Notes: generated by a model not told the origin, from the letters alone. DNA of 64,000 bases from Vagococcus teuberi (GCF_001870205.1 NZ_CP017267.1:360501-424500); one strand, 5' to 3'; numbered from the stretch's first letter, positions 1-9,412 are shown. Made by a program: numbers and translations.

Positions 1-2
1 TC

Positions 3-236
3 ATTTTAAAACAGGATCCTTCATCTCAAAATTATAAATATATCGTTAAAGGCTCTACTGTTACAATAGTGGTTGAAAATCAATCAGTTGAAAAAAGAAC
101 GCAATCTTCAGAATCAAGTAGCTCATCTACGTCTAACTCTAACTCTAACTCTAACTCTAATTCTAACTCTAACTCTTCAATAACAAGTGAGACGACTTCA
201 TCAAGCACAGAAGAAACAACAAGTTCAGATGATTAA
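3..236 (+). CDS. C-terminal end of a PASTA-like domain protein (5' end outside window)
   Basis: Open from the window edge to TAA at 234-236 in frame 3. The visible 77 residues start with a segment ending in KGSTVTIVVE, which resembles the last strand of a PASTA domain as found in penicillin-binding proteins and Ser/Thr kinases. A Ser/Asn/Thr-rich low-complexity tail follows, including seven SN pairs. The next gene is a class A PBP 53 bp downstream, so a cell-wall role (PASTA PBP) is a reasonable guess. The catalytic part is not in the window, so the identity is not settled. Confidence 0.5.
   Translation: MLKQDPSSQNYKYIVKGSTVTIVVENQSVEKRTQSSESSSSSTSNSNSNSNSNSNSNSSITSETTSSSTEETTSSDD
132..173 (+). 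repeat. Hexanucleotide TCTAAC microsatellite, 7 units
   Basis: Seven copies of TCTAAC (the fifth is TCTAAT) encode Ser-Asn pairs in the tail of the partial protein. The 6-bp unit means slippage changes tail length without breaking the frame. Confidence 0.85.
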
Positions 237-289
237 AATTTTTTATTTTAAGAATACTAGATTGAACAAACAAGGAAAGGAGGCTATAG

Positions 290-2482
290 ATGTTTTCAAA
301 AAACAATAAAAAGAAACGCTTTAGATTTCTTAGCCGTCGTCACTTAACAGCCATAATTCTCGGTATGATTGCTATGATTGTCATACTATTTATGTCGATA
401 GGAGCTTATACAATAAGTAAACGTTACAGTCCTTACAGCTCCTTACTTGAAATTCAAAACATTGATGAGAAGATCACACAGTCTTTCATTATTTTAGATA
501 AAAATGATGAACCGTTAGATAAAAATAATGTCGTCGTTAAATTTGATCCCGTTAAATATCAGCCCAATTGGAATGTAGATAAATTATATAGAGACACACT
601 TCTTGCTGTAGAGGATGCGTCTTTTTATACGAGAAAAACAAAAGGTTTCTCCATTAAAGATACAATGGGGGCAGTGGTGTCACAAGTCAGAAAAAAACTA
701 GGTCAAAAAGTTGTTACAAGAGGTGCATCAACAATTGAGCAGCAGTTGGTTAAGATTATGGTTTTTGGAACAAACAATAAAAATACATTGTCAGATAAAG
801 TTATTCAATTAATTGATGCTAGAAAGCTATCACAAAAATATAATCGTGATGATATTTTAAAAGCCTATCTAAATGAACTACGTCTAACACCCAATACTGT
901 GGGAGTTAGAGCAGCTTCACTTGAGTTATTTGGTAATGATATGTCAGATATGAATACAAATGACCCTAAACAGGTAGCTCAGATTGCTTATATGGCTGGG
1001 TTAGGTCAATCACCATCAGTTTATGTTCAAGACTTTGAAAAAAGTGGTAAGCAACGGACGCTTACTGTATTAGCAATTATGAAAGAAAATGAGCTGATTG
1101 GTGATAAAATATATAAACAAACCGTTGAACTAGTCCAAAGTGAAAAGGAAGAGTTTGCATTAAAAAGATATAAACAGGAAGGGACACCGAAGGAATACCA
1201 ACCTTATGTTTCAAAAGTAAAAGATGAATTGAGTAGTTTAAATTTACCGCAAAATGCCACGATTACTGTTAAAACTTATGCAGATAGTAATCAATTGAAG
1301 GAGTTACATAATATAGTAGAAGGAACTTATCCTCAGGATGATCGATTACCTAATGGGTATATTGAACATAAACAAAGTTTGACTGCTATTTCCGTTTTGG
1401 ATACGAAAACAGGACATATTATTGGTCTTGCGACTAATTCAGATAATCCGATGATTCCATATACAGCAACACGATCTTCAGGCTCTACAATAAAACCACT
1501 TCTTGATTATGCTCCAGCTGTTGAGTATGCAGGATTGACACCAAATACGATTCAAAATGGAAGTTCTTTTACAGTAGGAGATTGGAAAATTAATAATTAT
1601 GGCAATCAGAATTTTGGTAAAGTTAGTGCATCGTTTGCATTAGGGTTGTCGTTAAATACAGCTGCTGTTGAGGCATTTCAGATGACCAATGATCAGCAAA
1701 AAAATACTATGATGGAACCACTCGGCCTAGCATCATATAACCCAAATGGCTCAAATTACACAGCTGAGCAAGCAATTAATTACCCTACAAATGTTTTGGC
1801 ACTATCTTCAGCATTTAGTGTATTTGGTAACGATGGGGTTCGAGTTGAACCAACAACTATTGAAAGTATTGAAACAGACTCTGTCAAAATTAATCTTTCT
1901 GATGCTGAAAGCAAACGAACGATGAGTTCCAGTACGGCAAAAACCGTGGTGAATATGTTAAAAGAAGCAACTGGGGTAAATGGATCAGAACCCTATGCAG
2001 GACCTAAATACACCGGCTTTAGTCAAGATACCTATGTCATGAAGTCAGGATCAAGTAATTTTGAGAGTTCTGTACCAAATAGTCAAAATAAGTCACCAGA
2101 TTCACTTCTTGTGATGGCTTCGCCTGAGATTTCTATTGCTACTTGGTTAGGTAGCCCAACTTATGTTGATGCAACGTATGCACCAACGACCTTTCCACAC
2201 GAAACAGCAAATCAAGGGAGAGTATACTTAATGAATAGTGCCTTTAAGGTCATGATGAGTGGCAGAGAAGCAAAATCGTTTACGTTTGGAAATGCAGTGT
2301 TTATAGGGGATAAAGAATCTAATCCACTTATGCCAAAAATCGATATTCTATCTAACAAAGATCTGGATGATGTAAATATAAAAAATAAGAAACTTGATGA
2401 AAAGGATATAGACGATTATAATTCATTGGAAGAAAAATATTTAAAGACTAAAGATATATTAGATCAAACCTACAAGGACTAG
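290..2482 (+). CDS. Class A penicillin-binding protein (transglycosylase/transpeptidase)
   Basis: A 730-aa bifunctional peptidoglycan synthase. A basic cytoplasmic start and one membrane anchor (about residues 20-42) are followed by a GT51 glycosyltransferase domain with the ED pair at 108-109 (VEDASFY) and the RGASTIEQQLVK motif. A penicillin-binding transpeptidase domain follows, with SxxK at S399-K402, SLN at 454-456 and KSGS at 585-588 in place of the usual KTG. An acidic, lysine-rich tail ends the protein. AAAGGAGG lies just before the ATG. It polymerises glycan strands and cross-links stem peptides at the outer membrane face. The exact paralogue (PBP1A, 1B or 2A type) cannot be fixed from sequence alone. 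Confidence 0.93.
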   Translation: MFSKNNKKKRFRFLSRRHLTAIILGMIAMIVILFMSIGAYTISKRYSPYSSLLEIQNIDEKITQSFIILDKNDEPLDKNNVVVKFDPVKYQPNWNVDKLYRDTLLAVEDASFYTRKTKGFSIKDTMGAVVSQVRKKLGQKVVTRGASTIEQQLVKIMVFGTNNKNTLSDKVIQLIDARKLSQKYNRDDILKAYLNELRLTPNTVGVRAASLELFGNDMSDMNTNDPKQVAQIAYMAGLGQSPSVYVQDFEKSGKQRTLTVLAIMKENELIGDKIYKQTVELVQSEKEEFALKRYKQEGTPKEYQPYVSKVKDELSSLNLPQNATITVKTYADSNQLKELHNIVEGTYPQDDRLPNGYIEHKQSLTAISVLDTKTGHIIGLATNSDNPMIPYTATRSSGSTIKPLLDYAPAVEYAGLTPNTIQNGSSFTVGDWKINNYGNQNFGKVSASFALGLSLNTAAVEAFQMTNDQQKNTMMEPLGLASYNPNGSNYTAEQAINYPTNVLALSSAFSVFGNDGVRVEPTTIESIETDSVKINLSDAESKRTMSSSTAKTVVNMLKEATGVNGSEPYAGPKYTGFSQDTYVMKSGSSNFESSVPNSQNKSPDSLLVMASPEISIATWLGSPTYVDATYAPTTFPHETANQGRVYLMNSAFKVMMSGREAKSFTFGNAVFIGDKESNPLMPKIDILSNKDLDDVNIKNKKLDEKDIDDYNSLEEKYLKTKDILDQTYKD

Positions 2483-2502
2483 ATAATTAGGGCTGTACAC
2501 TA

Positions 2503-2545
2503 AATCGTGTTGATAGAATGAATTCTATTGATGCGATTTTTTTAT
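2503..2545 (+). terminator. Rho-independent terminator after the PBP gene
   Basis: A 17-bp stem with some G-U pairs (left arm 2503-2519, right arm to 2538) is followed by seven T. It lies 20 bp after the PBP stop. Its left flank and arm (2492-2517) recur near 39373. Confidence 0.75.
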
Positions 2546-2591
2546 GGTCTTTTGCCAAGAGTTTTTAGAAAAAAGCTATAAAAGAAAACAT

Positions 2592-2620
2592 TTGTAAAAC
2601 GTTATCAATAATAGTATATT
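2592..2620 (+). promoter_or_regulatory. Promoter of the asdA operon, possible weak cre
   Basis: TTGTAA (2592-2597), 17-bp spacer, TATATT (2615-2620). The spacer region AAAACGTTATCA matches the right half of a CcpA cre site but the left half is off by one base, so CcpA control is only a possibility. Confidence 0.6.
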
Positions 2621-2642
2621 CTATATAGTATATACTATATAG
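2621..2642. promoter_or_regulatory. Perfect 22-bp palindromic operator, probably for the GntR/HutC regulator
   Basis: The arm CTATATAGTAT is followed directly by its exact reverse complement. It begins right after the -10 box and covers the expected transcription start of asdA. The central 12 bases TAGTATATACTA reappear with one change inside the 6.3 kb promoter of the same gene set. HutC-family regulators typically bind such GTATATAC-centred palindromes, and one is encoded two genes downstream. Confidence 0.75.
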
Positions 2643-2658
2643 AGAAGAGGGAACAAAA

Positions 2659-4236
2659 ATGTTAGAGGATTTGAGTTCGTTTGAGTTAAATTTATTATTG
2701 GAGAAAAAAATACAGACAGAAAGAAAATCATTAAATGCTGGTCGAGGTAATCCTAATTGGACAGCACCTATTCCAAGAGAAGCGTTCATACTACTGAGTC
2801 AATTTGCTTTAATGGAAACAACAGATATGCACCACTCTTTGATACGTGGAATGATGGAAGAGGATTTAACTAGATATAAAAGATTTCAAATGTTTTTGGA
2901 AAAAAATTCAGGTAGAGGATCATTCTTTTTACAGCAAGTTTTAACAGATGGCGTAGTTTATTTTGGTATGAATCAACATGAGTGGTTAGATAAAATGTTA
3001 GACTATACCATAGGTGATAATTATCCTAATCCGGTTCGATGCTTAGATGCGTGTGAATCTCCAATAAAAAATTATCTAAAATATGAATTATTTTCTGGAT
3101 CTGATACGTCATTTGATATATTTACAGTAGAAGGAGGTACCGCAGGAATTTGTTACTTATTTGATACTTTAGTTAACAATTTTATTTTAAAGAAAGGAGA
3201 TAAAATTGCTTTATTAGTCCCTAGCTTTGCCCCATATTTGGAAATACCTGAATTACCACAATATAATTTTAATGTACTAAAAATTAATGCGGAGCAATCT
3301 ATTTGTGATGGAAATTTAATTTATCAATATCCAACTCATGAAATTGATAAATTAAAAGATAAAGATGTCAAAGCCGTGTTTATAGTTAATCCTAGCAATC
3401 CTACAGCTAATTCCATGAGTCAATCAACCATTCATCAAATAAAAGAGATTGTAGAAACAGATAATCCAAATTTGATGATTCTAACGGATGATGTTTATGG
3501 TACATTTGTATCAGATTTTAATTCATTATTCGTAGAATTACCGTATAATTCAGCTTGTATTTATTCGTATTCGAAATATTTTGGTGCGACAGGTTGGCGT
3601 GTGGGAACGGTTGCTGTAGCACAAGACAATATATTTGATAAATTAATTAGCGATTTACCATTAGAGCAAGAACTACAATTAAAATTAAGATATCAATCAC
3701 TCAATCAAAAAGGTGACAGTATTCGTTTTATCGATCGGATGGTAGCGGATAGTCGAGATATTGCTTTAAATCACGCCGCAGGATTATCTTCTGTTCAACA
3801 AGTTATGATGACTCTATTTAGCTTATACTCTTTATTAGATACTAAAGATGATTATAAGACATCTGTAATGAATTTATGTCATGAAAGAGAAGAACGATTA
3901 TTTCATTCTTTAGGTATCAAAGAAGAGGTAGAGCCTTTAAATACAGCGTATTATTTTGAGTTTAATTTTAAAGATTGGGTAGAATCAAGATATGGCCTAG
4001 ATTTTTCGAGATATTTACAATCTGAATGGACAATTACCAAAGTTTTAACAAGATTAGCCGAAAAAGAAAAATTGTTGTTATTAAAAACAGATGACTTTGG
4101 TAGTGATGAATGGTCTGTTAGAATTTCATTGGCCAATTTGAAAACTGAGTCATATGAAGAAGTTGGTAAGCGAATTATACGTTTGTCAGAAGAAATAAAA
4201 AAAGAATGGGAAAAAAATAAAAAAGTAGGAGTTTGA
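2659..4236 (+). CDS. asdA: Aspartate 4-decarboxylase / aspartate aminotransferase (PLP enzyme)
   Basis: A 525-aa fold-type I PLP enzyme. The start carries the RGNPNW motif (residues about 29-34) typical of AsdA. SNPT (PSNPTANS) and the PLP lysine K306 in SYSKYFGATGWRVG are present. The length fits the 530-550 aa family and exceeds plain aminotransferases. It converts L-aspartate to L-alanine plus CO2. AGAAGAGGG precedes the ATG. It is the first gene of a set that includes a glycosylasparaginase, whose product is aspartate, so it probably disposes of aspartate released from glyco-asparagine. The same order (asdA, GntR regulator, pepV, glycosylasparaginase) is known from the Lactobacillus casei alf-2 cluster. 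Confidence 0.9.
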   Translation: MLEDLSSFELNLLLEKKIQTERKSLNAGRGNPNWTAPIPREAFILLSQFALMETTDMHHSLIRGMMEEDLTRYKRFQMFLEKNSGRGSFFLQQVLTDGVVYFGMNQHEWLDKMLDYTIGDNYPNPVRCLDACESPIKNYLKYELFSGSDTSFDIFTVEGGTAGICYLFDTLVNNFILKKGDKIALLVPSFAPYLEIPELPQYNFNVLKINAEQSICDGNLIYQYPTHEIDKLKDKDVKAVFIVNPSNPTANSMSQSTIHQIKEIVETDNPNLMILTDDVYGTFVSDFNSLFVELPYNSACIYSYSKYFGATGWRVGTVAVAQDNIFDKLISDLPLEQELQLKLRYQSLNQKGDSIRFIDRMVADSRDIALNHAAGLSSVQQVMMTLFSLYSLLDTKDDYKTSVMNLCHEREERLFHSLGIKEEVEPLNTAYYFEFNFKDWVESRYGLDFSRYLQSEWTITKVLTRLAEKEKLLLLKTDDFGSDEWSVRISLANLKTESYEEVGKRIIRLSEEIKKEWEKNKKVGV

Positions 4237-4241
4237 TTTTT

Positions 4242-4973
4242 GTGAAAGAGAAAAAAAATACGGAGACAGTATATGTTAGTGTTGCACAAGAAATAGAAAG
4301 ACGGATTAAAGAAGGTATCTATGTAAGCTCTCAAAAATTGCCATCTGAGTATGATTTATCAACAGAATTTGAGTGTAGTAGATTAACAATTCGAAAAGCG
4401 ATCGATTTGTTGATTAAAAAAAATATTATCGTAAAAAAACGTGGTAAAGGTAGCTATGTTATGTCACAACAAAAAATTCAAAGCGGTCGTGATGGGTTGC
4501 AGGGATTTACTGAAGCTGCAAAAGCGTATGGAAAAACGAGTGATACTAAAGTTATTTCTTTTGAAAAACTTAAACAGTTAGATGATAAAATAATGACTCA
4601 ATTGGAGTTAAGCGAATCTGATACAGTGTATGAATTAGTAAGATGTAGAATCTTAGATAATGAACCGATGACGGTTGAAAAAATTTATTTAAGTGAAAAA
4701 TATGTAGATGGGTTATCAAAAGAAGACTTTAATCAATCATTGTTTAAATTGATTGAATCGAAAGTAGAAATTGCCTATTCTCATCAAGAAGTAGAAGCGA
4801 TTTTGGTTAATGAAGAGATGTCCGAGTTGTTAAATGTTCCAGTGGGAGATCCATTACTTTTAGTAAATTCAATAACGTTTGCTATTAATGCGACTCCGAT
4901 ATTATACGATATTTCATATTATAGAGCGGATAGATATACTTTCAAAAATACTTTAGTAAGAGGAAATAATTAA
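4242..4973 (+). CDS. GntR/HutC-family transcriptional regulator (AlfR2-like)
   Basis: An N-terminal winged helix (LPSEYDLSTEFECSRLTIRKAIDLL) is followed by a UTRA-type effector domain (YELVRCRILDNEPMTVEKIYL...). I choose GTG 4242 because TAGGAG (4226-4231) is 10 bases upstream. The TTG at 4233 would sit only one base from it. The gene follows asdA almost directly and is followed by pepV 11 bp later. It likely represses the two promoters carrying GTATATAC palindromes (2621-2642 and 6315-6328). The ligand is inferred to be a glyco-asparagine or a phosphorylated derivative. Confidence 0.88.
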   Translation: MKEKKNTETVYVSVAQEIERRIKEGIYVSSQKLPSEYDLSTEFECSRLTIRKAIDLLIKKNIIVKKRGKGSYVMSQQKIQSGRDGLQGFTEAAKAYGKTSDTKVISFEKLKQLDDKIMTQLELSESDTVYELVRCRILDNEPMTVEKIYLSEKYVDGLSKEDFNQSLFKLIESKVEIAYSHQEVEAILVNEEMSELLNVPVGDPLLLVNSITFAINATPILYDISYYRADRYTFKNTLVRGNN

Positions 4974-4984
4974 GGAGAAGACTG

Positions 4985-6286
4985 ATGACAGTAAATATAA
5001 AACATTTAATAGAGAAAAATAAAGAAGAATTTTACAAAGATTTAGATAAAGTGATGCAAATTGAGAGTGTAAAGAGAGCCCCTTTGGGTAATGCCCCTTT
5101 TGGAATAGGTCCAAAACAAGCGTTGGAACAAGTGATGAAGATAGCTTCAGACTATGGCTTTAAAACAAATATTGTGAATGATGCTGTAGGCTATGCTCAA
5201 TTTGGAGAAGGTGATGATCATATTGGGATAGTGGGACATCTAGATGTTGTTCCAGCAGGTGATGGATGGTCATTTCCGCCGTTTAAATTGAGTAAAAAAG
5301 ATGAAAAGTTCTATGGAAGAGGAGTCTTAGATAATAAGGGACCGATTATGTCATGTTTGTTTGGATTGAAATTATTGAAAGATATGGGGATTAAGCCAAT
5401 CAAACCCATTAGAATAATTTTTGGAACAGATGAGGAAAGTGGCAGTTCAGATTTGCCTTTGTATTTAGCAGAAGAAATAGCTCCTATCTTTGCATTTACA
5501 CCAGATTGTAAATACCCAGTTGTTTATGGAGAAAGAGGAATTGTAAATTATACTATCTCTACGCATTTTGATGCAAGTGAACTACAAAATTTAACGATTC
5601 AGGGAGATCAGTCTAGTGTGCATGTGCCGGATGAATTAACAGCAATATTTCAAGGAGAGTCATATCACGTTTTAGGTAAACGTTCGCCATCAAATGCACC
5701 AGAATTAGGTGAAAATGCCATTACAATACTAGCTACAAAACTGTCTAGTAACAAAGAAATGTCAGATCAATTGCGCCGTTATTTTTTATGGGTCGAAGAG
5801 AGTTTTTCAAAGAAACATTATGGTGAAGGAATTGGTTTAGATTTTGAGGACGAGGATAGTGGGAAATTAATTTTGACACCCTATGAGTTGAAGGTTGAGC
5901 AAAATACAATTCAGTTGAGTATTGCTATTCGATATCCAGTTTCAACGAAAGAAGAAGAGGTAACAGAACAATTGCATAAAGTTGTGCCTAAAGAAAGTGA
6001 AATTAAAATTATTCGACAATTAAAGAGTACAAGTTTCCCAAAAGATGATACAAATGTAAAAAAATTAAGTGCAGTCTATGAAAAAATAACCGGTTTAGAC
6101 GGCACTCCAGTGACAACAACTGGTGCAACATATGCACGTTTTTTCCCGAATACTGTTGCTTTTGGGCCTTCATTTCCAGGTCAAAAAGGGATAGCTCATA
6201 ATAGTGATGAATATATGGACGAAAAAGATTTATTATTGAACATGGAAATATATATGGAAGCAATTTTAGCTTTAGCATGCGATTAA
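4985..6286 (+). CDS. pepV: PepV-like M20 dipeptidase
   Basis: A 433-aa M20 metallopeptidase of the PepV/Sapep type. Metal-binding motifs are visible: GHLDVVPAGDGW near residue 83, GRGVLDNKGP near 117, and GTDEESGSSD near 148. The PepV lid domain is also expected from the length. AAGGAGAAG precedes the ATG. It cleaves dipeptides in the cytoplasm. In this operon it could trim peptide residues left on an imported glyco-asparagine. The L. casei alf-2 cluster has a pepV in the same place, but the actual substrate is unknown. Confidence 0.88.
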   Translation: MTVNIKHLIEKNKEEFYKDLDKVMQIESVKRAPLGNAPFGIGPKQALEQVMKIASDYGFKTNIVNDAVGYAQFGEGDDHIGIVGHLDVVPAGDGWSFPPFKLSKKDEKFYGRGVLDNKGPIMSCLFGLKLLKDMGIKPIKPIRIIFGTDEESGSSDLPLYLAEEIAPIFAFTPDCKYPVVYGERGIVNYTISTHFDASELQNLTIQGDQSSVHVPDELTAIFQGESYHVLGKRSPSNAPELGENAITILATKLSSNKEMSDQLRRYFLWVEESFSKKHYGEGIGLDFEDEDSGKLILTPYELKVEQNTIQLSIAIRYPVSTKEEEVTEQLHKVVPKESEIKIIRQLKSTSFPKDDTNVKKLSAVYEKITGLDGTPVTTTGATYARFFPNTVAFGPSFPGQKGIAHNSDEYMDEKDLLLNMEIYMEAILALACD

Positions 6287-6306
6287 AAATAACGTCGCAA
6301 TCAGTA

Positions 6307-6336
6307 TAGACATTATGGTATATACTATTGTATAAT
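6307..6336 (+). promoter_or_regulatory. Second promoter with embedded operator, upstream of the glycosylasparaginase gene
   Basis: TAGACA (6307-6312), 18-bp spacer, TATAAT (6331-6336). The spacer contains ATGGTATATACTAT (6315-6328), which matches the core of the 2621-2642 palindrome at 13 of 14 bases. A repressor bound here would sit between the -35 and -10 boxes. Confidence 0.72.
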
Positions 6337-6369
6337 GAAAGCGTTATAATATTATAAAGAGGTGATTAA

Positions 6370-7323
6370 ATGAATTTTGGTAGTATTGCAACATGGCGAA
6401 TGTCTCATGATGGTATTGAGTCTTCTTTAGAGTTACTGAAAAATGAAGGTACATCGAATGATGCAATTGAGATGATTATTAAACATGTTGAGGACTATCC
6501 TTATTACAAGTCCGTTGGTTATGGAGGCTTACCAAATATTGAAGGGATTCTAGAAATGGATGCAGCCTTTATGGATGGCGATACGTTCCAAATTGGAGCT
6601 GTAGCAGGGATTACAGATGTGTGTCATCCGATTTCTGTGGCAAGAAAATTAAGTCATGAAAAATTTAATAGCTTCTTAGTTGGTCAAGGTGCAACAAAGT
6701 ACGCCATGACAAATGGATTTGAACGAAAAAATATGTTGACTGAACGGGCGAGAAAACTATGGAAAAAACGCTTAGATGATATGGCGAAACACTCGCTTAG
6801 TCCCTATGATGGTCATGATACGATTGGTGCTATCAGCTTAGATAAAAAAGGTAGCATGAGTGCTGGTACATCAAGCTCTGGACTTTTTATGAAAAAACCT
6901 GGACGGGTCGGAGATTCCCCACTATCTGGTTCAGGATTTTATGTGGACAGTGATATTGGTGGAGCTGCTGCAACAGGACTAGGTGAAGATTTAATGAAAG
7001 GAATTCTTTCATACGAAATTGTTCGTAAAATGGATGGAGGAATGACACCACAAGAAGCATGTGATGAAGCAGTGTATTCATTTCATGATAAATTAACCAA
7101 AAAATACGGAAAATGTGGAGCGATGTCTTTAGTTGCAATGAACAATAAAGGCGATTGGGGAGTTGCTACTAATGTTGAGTTTACTTTTTCGGTTGGGAAT
7201 GATCAAAATAAAGCAGCTATATACATAGCAAATATGGGTGAAAACCATACAACAATTATCGAGCCAATTACGCAAGAATGGCTAGATGCATATGAAAAAA
7301 GGATTAAGGCACCAATAGACTAA
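6370..7323 (+). CDS. N4-(beta-N-acetylglucosaminyl)-L-asparaginase (Ntn hydrolase)
   Basis: A 317-aa glycosylasparaginase. The autocleavage/catalytic site is GHDTIGA with nucleophile T151, followed by SAGTSSSG and later GDSPLSGSG and GGAAATGLGED, the usual substrate-pocket glycine loops. It hydrolyses GlcNAc-Asn to aspartate and an amino-GlcNAc that turns into GlcNAc. No signal peptide is seen, so the substrate must be imported. The L. casei orthologue is AsnA2. Good SD (AGAGGTG) and ATG. It heads the PTS part of the operon. Confidence 0.92.
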   Translation: MNFGSIATWRMSHDGIESSLELLKNEGTSNDAIEMIIKHVEDYPYYKSVGYGGLPNIEGILEMDAAFMDGDTFQIGAVAGITDVCHPISVARKLSHEKFNSFLVGQGATKYAMTNGFERKNMLTERARKLWKKRLDDMAKHSLSPYDGHDTIGAISLDKKGSMSAGTSSSGLFMKKPGRVGDSPLSGSGFYVDSDIGGAAATGLGEDLMKGILSYEIVRKMDGGMTPQEACDEAVYSFHDKLTKKYGKCGAMSLVAMNNKGDWGVATNVEFTFSVGNDQNKAAIYIANMGENHTTIIEPITQEWLDAYEKRIKAPID

Positions 7324-7344
7324 ATAAAGAATGGAGAATAAACA

Positions 7345-7677
7345 ATGAGTACAAAAAAAATATATTTATTTTGTGATGCAGGGATGTCTACTAGTATTAT
7401 GGTTAATAAAATGATGGAAGTAGTGAAGAAGCATAATCTACCTTTAGATATTACGGCTTATCCAGTTGCTAGAATTAAAGAAATTGTCGAAAAAGAAAGA
7501 CCAATTGCAGTTCTTTTAGGACCACAAGTACGTTTTTTATTTAATAAAACAAAAGAAGAATATGAGCCACAAGGTATTCCAGTTATGGTAATTGATTCAG
7601 AGATATATGGAGCAATGGACGGAGAAAAAGCTTTAAAAGAAGCGTTAAAATTAGCAAAAAATAATAAAAAGAAGTAG
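7345..7677 (+). CDS. PTS Lac/Cel-family IIB component
   Basis: A 110-aa protein with the phosphocysteine loop LFCDAGMSTSIMV, C10 being the phosphorylation site of the lactose/cellobiose/chitobiose IIB family. Lies 21 bp after the glycosylasparaginase and directly before IIC. It passes phosphate from IIA to the incoming sugar. Confidence 0.92.
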   Translation: MSTKKIYLFCDAGMSTSIMVNKMMEVVKKHNLPLDITAYPVARIKEIVEKERPIAVLLGPQVRFLFNKTKEEYEPQGIPVMVIDSEIYGAMDGEKALKEALKLAKNNKKK

Positions 7678-7686
7678 GTGAGAGGG

Positions 7687-9042
7687 ATGAAAAAGTTTCT
7701 AAATAGTTTAGAGAGAGTATTGTCACCAATGGCAAAAAAAATTGGTGAGAATAAATATTTAATTGCTATACGAGATGGTTTTTTATTATCTACTCCTGTA
7801 TTAATTGTAGGGTCGTTCTTTTTATTAATTGCTAATTTTCCACTGAATCAATGGGATACATGGATGAGTACGCTACTAGGGAAAGAATGGGCAAGTCATA
7901 TGATGGTCCCTGCTAGTGCTAGTTTTGATATTATGACTATTTTAGCAGTAGCGGGGATTGCGTATAGTTTAGCTAGACAGTTTGATGAGGATGCGATGCA
8001 AGCGGCAATTATTTCGTTAGTAGCATTCTTTATAGTGACGCCTTATACCACATTTTTTACTCCTGAAAACACAGAAACTGTGTATGAAGTTACTAGCTTA
8101 CCACTAAAATGGATGGGTTCCAGTGGTTTATTCTTAGGAATGATTACAGCATTAGTTGCAACTAGGTTATTTGTTTGGGTCGTTAGAAAAGGTTGGAAAA
8201 TTAAAATGCCAGATAGTGTACCACCAACCGTGTCTAAATCATTTGAAGCATTGATACCAAGCTTTGTGATTATTTTTGTGTTTTTTGTCATTGATTGGTT
8301 AGCAACGTTAACATCTTATGGAAGTTTACAAGATATCATTTTTAATCTATTACAAATGCCATTATTATCTTTAGGAAATACACTAGGTGCAATGATAGTT
8401 GCGTATATTTTCTTACATTTCTTTTGGTTCTTTGGAATTAATGGAAGTAGTGTAGTTGGAGCGGTTTTTAACCCAGTATTAAGAGCGTTATCAATGGAAA
8501 ATTTAGAAGCTTATAAGGCACATACGGAAATTCCAAATATTATCACAGGGCAATTTCAAGATATGTTTGCGACATTTGGTGGAGCTGGATCCACATTATC
8601 TCTAGTTATTGTCATGGTTTTATTTTGTAAGAGTCAACGTATCAAAAAATTATCACAATTATCAATAGTTCCAAGTTTCTTCGGAATTAATGAGCCGATT
8701 ATTTTTGGTTTACCTATTGTATTAAATCCTATTATTTTGGTTCCATTTGTGTTAGTTCCAACAATTAATATAATTATTGCTTACTTTGCGATGAGCTGGG
8801 GATTAGTTCCATTTACTAATGGAATTCAATTACCTTGGACAACACCAATAGTGTTTTCAGGTTTCTTAGTAAGTGGTTGGCAAGGAGCAGTATTACAAGT
8901 TTTACTATTGTTACTAGGCATGGTCATTTATTATCCATTTGTTAAAATGATGGATCGCCAATACCTTGAGGAAGAAAAAAATTATGCAGAAGAATTAGAA
9001 GATGACATTAACTTTGAAGATTTCGATTTTGATGCTCTGTAA
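7687..9042 (+). CDS. PTS Lac/Cel-family IIC permease
   Basis: About 451 aa with roughly ten membrane helices and the family motif FGINEPIIFGLPIVLNP (about residues 338-355). I chose ATG 7687 (MKKFLNSLERVLSPMAKKIGENKYLIAIRDG). A GTG at 7678 is also in frame but lacks spacing for a ribosome site. It should move and phosphorylate a sugar with a GlcNAc/glucose type ring. Next to a glycosylasparaginase, GlcNAc-Asn or a related glycoamino acid is the most sensible cargo (inference). Confidence 0.9.
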   Translation: MKKFLNSLERVLSPMAKKIGENKYLIAIRDGFLLSTPVLIVGSFFLLIANFPLNQWDTWMSTLLGKEWASHMMVPASASFDIMTILAVAGIAYSLARQFDEDAMQAAIISLVAFFIVTPYTTFFTPENTETVYEVTSLPLKWMGSSGLFLGMITALVATRLFVWVVRKGWKIKMPDSVPPTVSKSFEALIPSFVIIFVFFVIDWLATLTSYGSLQDIIFNLLQMPLLSLGNTLGAMIVAYIFLHFFWFFGINGSSVVGAVFNPVLRALSMENLEAYKAHTEIPNIITGQFQDMFATFGGAGSTLSLVIVMVLFCKSQRIKKLSQLSIVPSFFGINEPIIFGLPIVLNPIILVPFVLVPTINIIIAYFAMSWGLVPFTNGIQLPWTTPIVFSGFLVSGWQGAVLQVLLLLLGMVIYYPFVKMMDRQYLEEEKNYAEELEDDINFEDFDFDAL

Positions 9043-9066
9043 ATTATAAGAGAAGGATGGGATATT

Positions 9067-9399
9067 TTGGGAGAAACTAAAGAAGAATTATTAACAACAA
9101 TTATGAGTTTGATTGTTAAATCAGGTAATGCAAAAAGTGATGCAATGGAGGCAATACAAGAAGCTAAACAGAAACATTTTGATGAGGCAAGACAAAAAAT
9201 TGAATCAGCAGAAAAAAATATTGTAGATGCTCATGGAGCACAAACCGCTTTATTAACACAAGAGGCCTCAGGGAATAATGTGGAAGTAACATTATTACTT
9301 GTTCATGCACAAGATCATTTAATGACAAGCATATCATTTATTGATTTAGCAAAAGAAATAATTGACCTTTATAGTGTTTGTTACGCAGAGACTAAGTAA
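9067..9399 (+). CDS. PTS Lac/Cel-family IIA component
   Basis: A 110-aa helical IIA with the phosphohistidine motif LLLVHAQDHLMTS (H80 likely). TTG start at 9067 with AGAAGGATGGG upstream. Completes a IIB-IIC-IIA set. Confidence 0.9.
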   Translation: MGETKEELLTTIMSLIVKSGNAKSDAMEAIQEAKQKHFDEARQKIESAEKNIVDAHGAQTALLTQEASGNNVEVTLLLVHAQDHLMTSISFIDLAKEIIDLYSVCYAETK

Positions 9400-9412
9400 T
9401 TGGAGGTAGATG

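Noticed and set aside
2565-2789. 74-aa minus-strand ORF over the asdA promoter
   Set aside because: It lies across a clear promoter, operator and the 5' end of asdA and has no family features.
4233-4241. TTG 4233 as start of the GntR gene
   Set aside because: It is one base from the ribosome site and overlaps the asdA stop; GTG 4242 has normal spacing.
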